DNA of 11,078 bases. Origin: Filomicrobium sp. (lineage in GTDB: Bacteria; Pseudomonadota; Alphaproteobacteria; Rhizobiales; Hyphomicrobiaceae). The notes beneath the pieces are model-generated. The model saw only the letters and a list, made by a program, of their open reading frames with translations, was not told where the DNA came from and did no database searches. Below, piece after piece: positions 6,439-11,078 of the stretch (position 1 is its first letter; each line of letters opens with the position of its first letter). Made by a program: the position numbers and the translations under genes. The DNA lies in contig JAJFHK010000220.1 in NCBI GenBank assembly GCA_021775655.1, forward strand, positions 1-11,078. The letters are read 5' to 3'.

Positions 6439-7497
6439 CTACAAACCGTAAGCTTCCGCGCGCTCAGGATCCTTTGATGCAACGATTTTCGCCAGATCAA
6501 CGATAACCTTTGCTTGCTTCCAGGTTGCATCGTCCTGCATCTTCCCGTCGAGCATGACCGCACCCGTACCATCGGGCATGGCTTCCAGAATGCGCTTGGC
6601 AAAATCGACTTCGGCCGCATCCGGGCTGAACACACGCTTGGCGATCTCGATCTGCGTCGGGTGCAGCGACCATGCGCCAAGGCATCCCTGCAGGAACGAA
6701 TTTCGGAACTGGCTCTCGCACGCCGCAAGATCGGAAAAATCTCCGAACGGCCCGTAGAACGCCTTGATTCCGTAGGCCATGCAGGCATCAACCATCTTGC
6801 CGACCGTGTAGTGCCACAGGTCCTGCTGATAAGCCGCGCGCGGAGCATCAGCGTCTGCACCCGGATCGGCCAGCACCGCATAGTCAGGATGCCCGCCACC
6901 CACTCGCGTCGTTTTCATTCCACGCGACGCCGCCAGATCAGCCGGACCAAGGCTCATGCCATGCATGCGTGGCGAAGCAGCAGCAATCGCTTCGACATTC
7001 TTCACGCCCTCAGCAGTCTCAAGAATCGCATGAATGAGGATCGGCTTCGTCACCTTGTGCGCGGCTTCGAGCTGCGCCAGCAGCTGATCGAGGTAATGGA
7101 CATCCCACGGACCCTCGACCTTGGGCAGCATGATCACGTCGACCTTATTGCCGACCTTTGAGACAATCTCGGTGATGTCATCCAGAGCCCACGGCGAATT
7201 CAGGCAGTTGATACGTGTCCACAAACCCGTCTGCCCATAGTCGTGCTCTTGCGCCATCGAAATGAAACCGACACGCGCCTGCTCTTTCTCGGTCGCCGGA
7301 ATCGCATCCTCCAGATTTCCAAGAATAACGTCGACTTTTTTGATCATCCCGTCGAGTTTGGAACGGATTTTCTCGTTGTGAGGCGGCACGAAATGGATCA
7401 TCCGCTCAAGTCGCACGGGCAGCGCCCGGTAAGGCTCCGGCGCTCCGATGGCAAGCGGAGCGTAAAATTTGGCAGGCGTGCGGCTGGCGTTGTCCAT
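6439..7497 (-). CDS. HpcH/HpaI aldolase/citrate lyase-family CoA-ester lyase, malyl-CoA lyase-like, 352 aa
   Basis: Probably cleaves or forms a C-C bond of a CoA ester such as malyl-CoA or beta-methylmalyl-CoA, using a divalent metal; the exact substrate is inferred from motif similarity to Mcl proteins. CitE-like TIM-barrel motifs are in order: NLEDAIP (61-67), RIN with Arg95, MLPKVEGP (123-130), the metal ligand Glu160 in AILETAEGV, Asp187 in [11 protein letters not shown] (183-193), YGPFGDFSD (248-256) and the C-terminal WSLHPTQI (276-283). At 352 residues it is longer than typical Mcl of about 320, mainly through an N-terminal stretch and a GADADAP insert. The ATG at 7497 is chosen because a promoter predicts a start near 7536, which would exclude the GTG at 7539, and AAGGA lies about 12 nt upstream. 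In methylotrophs such lyases serve the serine cycle or ethylmalonyl-CoA pathway, but no such gene neighbours it here. Confidence 0.85.
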   Translation of the reverse strand: MDNASRTPAKFYAPLAIGAPEPYRALPVRLERMIHFVPPHNEKIRSKLDGMIKKVDVILGNLEDAIPATEKEQARVGFISMAQEHDYGQTGLWTRINCLNSPWALDDITEIVSKVGNKVDVIMLPKVEGPWDVHYLDQLLAQLEAAHKVTKPILIHAILETAEGVKNVEAIAAASPRMHGMSLGPADLAASRGMKTTRVGGGHPDYAVLADPGADADAPRAAYQQDLWHYTVGKMVDACMAYGIKAFYGPFGDFSDLAACESQFRNSFLQGCLGAWSLHPTQIEIAKRVFSPDAAEVDFAKRILEAMPDGTGAVMLDGKMQDDATWKQAKVIVDLAKIVASKDPERAEAYGL

Positions 7498-7542
7498 CGG
7501 CGAGCAGTGTCCTTGTGCTAAGTAGTCATTTTGCTGCACTGC

Positions 7543-7570
7543 ACTGTAGGACTGGAGGGCGTGGTGTCAA
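7543..7570 (-). promoter_or_regulatory. Promoter for the CoA-ester lyase gene, overlapping the 22-bp repeat
   Basis: On the minus strand a perfect TTGACA at 7570-7565 is followed after 16 nt by TACAGT at 7548-7543. The predicted start near 7536 gives a leader of about 39 nt to the ATG at 7497. The -35 box and 14 nt of the spacer lie inside the direct repeat 7551-7572; the -10 lies just outside it. Confidence 0.55.
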
Positions 7571-7572
7571 TT
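7551..7572 (+). repeat. 22-bp direct repeat, left copy
   Basis: Begins ACTGGAGGGCGTGGTG and ends TCAATT. It is identical over 22 bp to 10461-10482, and the flanks differ on both sides. It lies at the promoter of the CoA-ester lyase gene and marks the left boundary of the LysR/pirin/hydrolase segment. Confidence 0.9.
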
Positions 7573-7744
7573 GGGCGGCTGAGGGGGATATCCTGTTCCG
7601 GGCAGCCGGACTGCAAGCGACGCGTAGACTTCCGGGGTCGGCGAGAGCGGAAATCAGCAGATATTAAGCTCCATTCGCGACGGGCCCGATGAATACACCG
7701 TGCGACCGTTCGTGATGCATCAAATTATGTCTGCAACTACGTAT

Positions 7745-8680
7745 TCAGCCGACAATTGGTGAGGTTGTCTGGCGACGTTCTGGTAAAGCTCGCGCATAGT
7801 CGGCAGCCAGATGGTCGATCAAGCTGCGCACCGCCGGCAGCAGGCCGCGCCTCGACAGGAAGACGGCATGCACGACACCGGCCTTTGGGCGCCAGTCAGG
7901 CAGGATGTCAACGAGCGCACCCGCCTCGATATCCTTTGCGATCACCATCGTTGGCAATTGCGCGACGCCGACGCCTAGCAACGCCGCGCTTCTCAACTGG
8001 GCGATGTCGTCGGTGACGAGGCGCGGCGAGTAGGGCACGCTTGCCGTCGCTCCATCGGGTCCTTCAAGCTGCCATATGTGCTCGCGGTGTGCGGGTCCGA
8101 AGCCGACGCTCGGCAGCTCAGCAAGACTTGCGGGCACCGCAGGTGCCGTAAGACCCGCCAGGCAACTCGGGCTGGCGACGAGCCGTTGTCCGCTGTCTCC
8201 AAGCACCCGCATGACGTGTTCCGTATCTTCGATCGGCGGGAAGCGGACGCGGATTGCGACGTCAATGCCATCACTGATGAGATCGACGCGCCGGCTGGTG
8301 CTCTCGAGATGGACGATGACGCGGGGATTGGCTGCCATGAACCGCGTAATCATGTCACCCACCTGAAAGCAGACAAGCGTCGGTGGACAACTGACGCGAA
8401 CGATGCCTTGAGGTTCGGAGCGCGAACGATCGATCACGTCCTGCGCCGCCGCTGCTTCGACGAGCATCGCGACGCAGTGGCGGTAATATTCCTCGCCGAT
8501 GTCCGTGACCGCAAAGCGGCGCGTCGTGCGTTGGAGAAGGCGGACGCCAAGGCGCGACTCAAGCTCACCAACCCTCCGGCTCAGCCTGGATTTGGGGATG
8601 CCGGCCGCGCGGCTGGCAGCGGCGAAGCCGCCGTGCTCCACGACTTGAGCAAAAAGATAAAGGTCGTTCAGGTCTTGCAT
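7745..8680 (-). CDS. LysR-family transcriptional regulator, 311 aa
   Basis: A DNA-binding regulator with an N-terminal winged helix-turn-helix, roughly residues 3-62. It begins MQDLNDLYLFAQVVEHGGF, with the recognition helix around IPKSRLSRRVGELESRLG (28-45) and the closing LLQRTTRRFAVTDIG. The effector-binding domain starts at GIVRVSCPP (92-100) and extends to about 300; the effector is unknown. It is divergently arranged with the pirin gene, 125 bp apart, the classical layout for a LysR regulator controlling its neighbour and itself. The ATG at 8680 is chosen because it starts exactly at the family's N-terminus, although no good Shine-Dalgarno precedes it. A near-palindrome 10 bp upstream of this ATG is a good operator candidate. 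Confidence 0.93.
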   Translation of the reverse strand: MQDLNDLYLFAQVVEHGGFAAASRAAGIPKSRLSRRVGELESRLGVRLLQRTTRRFAVTDIGEEYYRHCVAMLVEAAAAQDVIDRSRSEPQGIVRVSCPPTLVCFQVGDMITRFMAANPRVIVHLESTSRRVDLISDGIDVAIRVRFPPIEDTEHVMRVLGDSGQRLVASPSCLAGLTAPAVPASLAELPSVGFGPAHREHIWQLEGPDGATASVPYSPRLVTDDIAQLRSAALLGVGVAQLPTMVIAKDIEAGALVDILPDWRPKAGVVHAVFLSRRGLLPAVRSLIDHLAADYARALPERRQTTSPIVG

Positions 8681-8690
8681 TCATTTTATC

Positions 8691-8706
8691 GTTCTAAATT
8701 TGGAAC
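8691..8706. promoter_or_regulatory. Candidate LysR operator between the LysR and pirin genes
   Basis: GTTCTAAATTTGGAAC is a 16-bp dyad with GTTC/GAAC outer arms and an AAATTT core (only the TA/TG pair breaks symmetry). It contains the T-N11-A spacing typical of LysR sites. Its place next to the LysR start and upstream of the pirin promoter suits autoregulation plus activation of pirin. Confidence 0.55.
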
Positions 8707-8739
8707 ACAGCATATGACAATCGCCATCTACCGGCAAGA

Positions 8740-8768
8740 TTGTCCTGCCCATAGATTGATATTAACAG
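8740..8768 (+). promoter_or_regulatory. Possible promoter for the pirin gene
   Basis: TTGTCC at 8740-8745 and TAACAG at 8763-8768, with 17 nt between. Both boxes are imperfect, as expected for an activator-dependent promoter. The dyad at 8691-8706 lies just upstream. A short GGGCC/GGCCC hairpin (8772-8787) falls between it and the strong GGAGG ribosome site at 8795-8799. Confidence 0.35.
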
Positions 8769-8805
8769 CGAGGGCCACTCGAGGCCCGCTGCCCGGAGGT
8801 ACGAA

Positions 8806-9681
8806 ATGAGAAAGATCCTTGGTACTTACAGCGCACCCAGACCCCACTGGGTCGGCGACGGCTTCCATGTCCGTTCGATGATCTCGCCGCAACATCACGG
8901 CGAACATCTCAGCCCATTCATCATGCTCGACTATGCGGCGCCCGAGACGTTTACGCCGACCGCAGACCGGCGCGGCGTTGGCCAACACCCGCATCGTGGC
9001 TTCGAGACCGTCACCATTGTCTACGATGGCGAACTGGAGCATCGCGACTCGACGGGAGCAGGTGGCACTATCGGCCCTGGCGACGTGCAGTGGATGACAG
9101 CAGCAGCCGGCATCATTCACGAGGAGTTTCACTCCAAATCGTTCGCTGAAAAGGGTGGCAACATGGAGATGGTGCAGCTCTGGGTGAACCTGCCGGCCAA
9201 ACACAAGAACGCGGAGCCCGGTTATCAGACATTGCTCGACAAGGACATTCCCGCAGTCGAGCTGCCGGGCAAGGCGGGTGCCGTGCGAGTGATCGCGGGT
9301 GATTACGATGGCGAGAAGGGATCAGCGCAGACGTTCACGCCCATCAACATCTGGGATGTTCGACTGCGCCGCGACAAGAGCGCGACGCTTGAGTTGCCTG
9401 AGGGTCATTCGCTTGCCGTCGTCGTGCTTGCGGGTACGGTCGAGGTGAATGGTGCGGAAGTCGTTCGCTCTGGACAGCTCGTTTTGCTCGACCGCGAAGG
9501 CGGCGAGATCAAACTCGAAGCGAACGGCGACGCCAAGCTTCTCGTGATTTCTGGCGAGCCGATCAACGAGCCCGTCGTCGCCCATGGTCCGTTCGTGATG
9601 AACACCGTTGGCGAGATCAAGCAGGCGATGCTTGATTTCCAGGACGGTAAGTTCGGCCGCATGTCACAAGCTGCCGGCTAA
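8806..9681 (+). CDS. Pirin-family bicupin protein, 291 aa
   Basis: A metal-binding bicupin; family members act as quercetin 2,3-dioxygenases or redox-sensing regulators, and which applies here cannot be told. The N-terminal cupin holds the full metal set: His61 and His63 in GQHPHRGFETVT (59-70), and His105 with Glu107 in IIHEEFHS (103-110), at the same spacing as human pirin. Other hallmarks are SPFIMLDYA (36-44), GPGDVQWMTAAAGI (90-103) and VQLWVNLP. The C-terminal cupin runs from about 175 to 260 and ends with EPVVAHGPFVMNT, typical of the longer bacterial pirins. The ATG at 8806 has an ideal GGAGG six nucleotides upstream. It is divergent from the LysR gene and probably its target, and precedes the YcaC-like hydrolase gene by 131 bp. 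Confidence 0.93.
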   Translation: MRKILGTYSAPRPHWVGDGFHVRSMISPQHHGEHLSPFIMLDYAAPETFTPTADRRGVGQHPHRGFETVTIVYDGELEHRDSTGAGGTIGPGDVQWMTAAAGIIHEEFHSKSFAEKGGNMEMVQLWVNLPAKHKNAEPGYQTLLDKDIPAVELPGKAGAVRVIAGDYDGEKGSAQTFTPINIWDVRLRRDKSATLELPEGHSLAVVVLAGTVEVNGAEVVRSGQLVLLDREGGEIKLEANGDAKLLVISGEPINEPVVAHGPFVMNTVGEIKQAMLDFQDGKFGRMSQAAG

Positions 9682-9683
9682 GC

Positions 9684-9735
9684 CTGCAACCGGCGTGACA
9701 CCAGACGATCATGGTGTCGCGCCGGTCGTTTGCAG
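9684..9735. other. Strong hairpin between pirin and hydrolase genes
   Basis: CCGGCGTGACACC (9690-9702) pairs over 13 bp with GGTGTCGCGCCGG (9713-9725), with one T:G wobble and a 10-nt loop. An outer CTGCAA/TTGCAG stem (9684-9689 with 9730-9735) extends it. It starts within a few bases of the pirin stop and has no T tract. It could be a rho-assisted terminator, an mRNA 3'-stabilising stem giving unequal expression of the two genes, or a symmetric protein site. Confidence 0.6.
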
Positions 9736-9812
9736 AAAGATTATCCGTTGGCAGAACCAAACATCGAAAATCAGCCCCAAGAGCCCCCATCGACGAATTC
9801 AAAGGGAATGCC

Positions 9813-10445
9813 ATGACTAGCGAACCCATCCGCGATTCCAAGTCGGATCACCTACTCACGCCCGAGAACTCCGCTTTCATCATTATCGACTATCAACCAA
9901 TTCAAGTCAGCTCGATTCGATCGATGCAGCAGGAAGAGCTTGTCTTCAATATCGTTCATACGGCGATGGCGGCATTGAACTACAAGCTCCCGATCGTTCA
10001 TTCGACAGTCAACGTCGAAACCGGTCGCAACAAGCCACCGATCCAGCAGTTGAGGGATGTTCTAGGCCCTTTCCCGACCTATGACCGCACCACCATCAAC
10101 AGTTGGGAAGACGTTGAATTCAAGAAGGCCGTTTTGGAAACCGGCCGCAAGAAGCTGGTCATGACGGCGTTGTGGACCGAAGCCTGCCTCACGTTCCCGG
10201 CGCTCGACGCCATGAAGGAAGGCTTTGAGGTCTTCGTCGTTGCGGATGCGGTCGGTGGAACTTCGGTTGGTGCGCACGAAGCAGCATTGCGCCGGATCGA
10301 GCAGGCCGGCGGACAGTTGATCAGCAAGACGCAGCTCTATTGCGAATTGCAGCGCGACTGGGCGCGCGAGGCGACCGTGCCCGGATTCATGGACGTGTTC
10401 GAGAGCTGGGACGGGTTCAACCCCGAGAAGGCCTTCAAGGGCTAA
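9813..10445 (+). CDS. Isochorismatase-family cysteine hydrolase (YcaC-like), 210 aa
   Basis: A cytoplasmic alpha/beta hydrolase of the isochorismatase/nicotinamidase superfamily; the substrate is unknown. Asp26 in AFIIIDYQPIQ (21-31) and the nucleophile Cys125 in TALWTEACLTFPALDAM (118-134) are in place. Where many relatives have the catalytic Lys, this protein has Arg92 in PTYDRTTINSW (88-98), a wording that resembles the YcaC branch. The cis-peptide region WTEAC and the FEVFVVADAVGG strand-helix (138-149) are typical. The ATG at 9813 has AAAGGGA upstream and starts shortly before the first strand; an earlier start at 9711 would lie in the loop of the intergenic hairpin. Same strand as pirin, probably one regulon with it under the LysR protein. 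Its stop is 15 bp before the right-hand 22-bp repeat. Confidence 0.9.
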   Translation: MTSEPIRDSKSDHLLTPENSAFIIIDYQPIQVSSIRSMQQEELVFNIVHTAMAALNYKLPIVHSTVNVETGRNKPPIQQLRDVLGPFPTYDRTTINSWEDVEFKKAVLETGRKKLVMTALWTEACLTFPALDAMKEGFEVFVVADAVGGTSVGAHEAALRRIEQAGGQLISKTQLYCELQRDWAREATVPGFMDVFESWDGFNPEKAFKG

Positions 10446-10460
10446 CCGCCATTCAGAAAC

Positions 10461-10482
10461 ACTGGAGGGCGTGGTGTCAATT
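10461..10482 (+). repeat. 22-bp direct repeat, right copy
   Basis: Identical to 7551-7572. Its minus strand also contains TTGACA (10480-10475), but no matching -10 follows (TTCTGA at the 16-nt spacing), so it looks like an orphan promoter half. It lies between the hydrolase stop and the sulfotransferase start. Confidence 0.9.
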
Positions 10483-10557
10483 AGGGTACAGGACATGTAA
10501 CGCTTACGGTTGAAACGATCCGGGCAACCAATCTGGGAACTGGAGCAGTACAAGCCC

Positions 10558-11078
10558 ATGAACCAAAGCGAATTTAAACGCCCACGCACGATGGACGAAC
10601 TTAGGGCGGCGATGCGCAACCTTTTTACAGACGAGGCTTTGAGGCGCGGGCTGAGTATCGATGTACGCCCGAGCGATGTTTTTATTTCTCCATACGCAAA
10701 AAGTGGAACTACCTGGCTGCAGCATGTTGCCCACGGTCTACGTTCCGGCGGTTCAATGGAATTCCGTGAAATCAGTGAAGTTGTGCCTTGGATAGAAACC
10801 GCATCTGACCTGGGAATAGACCCGGGCGCCCAACAAGAATGGTCGCCGCGGCTTTTTAAGGCACATCTCACTTGGCATGATGTTCCGAAAGGCGGGCGAT
10901 ATATCGTCTCGTTCCGAGACCCGAAGACCGTTGTCGTCTCAATGTACCAGTTCTTTGAGGGGTGGTTCTTTGAGCCAGGAACCATCACGCTCGACGAATT
11001 GGCCGGTCAGTTTTTTTTAGCCACCAAAAGGTACTTCCATCACATTTTGAGTTGGGCGCCGGTCATCAATGAACCAAA
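10558..11078 (+). CDS. PAPS-dependent sulfotransferase, N-terminal part, runs off the window
   Basis: Transfers sulfate from PAPS to a hydroxyl or amine acceptor, which is unknown. The first 173 residues are visible and open to the window edge. The 5'-phosphosulfate loop YAKSGTTWLQ lies at 46-55. The catalytic Lys/His motif FKAHL follows SPRL (near 100-104). The 3'-phosphate-binding segment is GRYIVSFRDPKTVVVSMYQFF (starting near 112, broken here only by wording), with its Arg and Ser in place. The first ATG with a plausible frame is at 10558; GGAG lies about 12 nt upstream, a long spacing. The frame is open back to a TTG at 10510, so the true start may be earlier. The gene uses more AT-ending codons and AGG/ATA codons than its neighbours, hinting at foreign origin. 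It lies just outside the right-hand repeat. Confidence 0.85.
   Translation, partial: MNQSEFKRPRTMDELRAAMRNLFTDEALRRGLSIDVRPSDVFISPYAKSGTTWLQHVAHGLRSGGSMEFREISEVVPWIETASDLGIDPGAQQEWSPRLFKAHLTWHDVPKGGRYIVSFRDPKTVVVSMYQFFEGWFFEPGTITLDELAGQFFLATKRYFHHILSWAPVINEP

Larger units (their letters stand above)
7573..10460. mobile_element. Candidate inserted cassette (LysR, pirin, isochorismatase-family hydrolase) between direct repeats
   Basis: About 2.9 kb bounded by perfect 22-bp direct repeats and holding three genes that make sense together: a regulator, a divergent pirin and a YcaC-like hydrolase. No transposase, integrase or terminal inverted repeats were found, so the mechanism (site-specific integration, target duplication or duplication of a promoter segment) is unknown. 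The bases from 7573 to 7744, between the left repeat and the LysR stop, hold no recognisable gene. Confidence 0.4.

Noticed and set aside
7498..7539. GTG start for the CoA-ester lyase gene at 7539
   Set aside because: It would lie upstream of the predicted transcription start near 7536, and the added 14 residues are not family-like.
7573..7744. Remnant of a transposase or other gene next to the left repeat
   Set aside because: Translations of the short open stretches show no recognisable protein fragment and there are no terminal inverted repeats.
8078..8809. A long plus-strand reading frame opposite the LysR gene
   Set aside because: It is antisense to a full-length, clearly recognisable LysR protein and its translation resembles no protein.
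10062..10988. A 308-codon minus-strand frame opposite the hydrolase and sulfotransferase genes
   Set aside because: Both genes it overlaps have family motifs on the plus strand; the minus frame has none and crosses two genes and the repeat.

Overview
The window reads as a chromosomal stretch from an alphaproteobacterium, most likely of the Hyphomicrobiales. The block rplM-rpsI-(TerC)-argC, with a CoA-binding protein and an enoyl-CoA hydratase-like gene nearby, resembles the rhizobial rplM neighbourhood. The N-terminally extended S9, the short (type 2) ArgC and the HspQ sequence also fit. A Hyphomicrobium-like host is an inference from gene order and protein flavour, not a proven assignment.

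Left part (1-2481, all minus strand). A secreted acidic helical protein is followed by a crotonase-fold protein that lacks both catalytic glutamates, a small VOC/glyoxalase-like protein and a CoA-binding protein. The last three are tightly coupled (1-nt gap, then an ATGA overlap) and probably form one transcript. A roughly 520-bp divergent intergenic region follows. It holds an AT-rich block and a good promoter (TTGACA-17-TAATCG) for the ribosomal protein operon.

Central part (2799-7497). rplM has a leader of about 170 nt carrying two near-identical AGU-triloop hairpins, the second of which contains the Shine-Dalgarno sequence. rplM and rpsI end at a perfect 11-bp intrinsic terminator. Then come a TerC/YjbE-type membrane metal transporter and argC on the plus strand, and, converging on them, hspQ and a CitE-like CoA-ester lyase (malyl-CoA lyase-like) on the minus strand. 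Both minus-strand genes have recognisable promoters.

Right part (7551-10482). A perfect 22-bp direct repeat brackets about 2.9 kb holding a LysR regulator, a divergent pirin and a YcaC-like isochorismatase-family hydrolase. The left repeat copy forms the -35 box and spacer of the CoA-ester lyase promoter. This looks like a cassette that entered at, or duplicated, that promoter. Beyond it lies a PAPS-type sulfotransferase cut by the window edge.

The strongest candidates for something undescribed are the duplicated-hairpin leader of rplM-rpsI and the repeat-bounded LysR/pirin/hydrolase cassette. No transposase, integrase, CRISPR array, tRNA or rRNA was seen.
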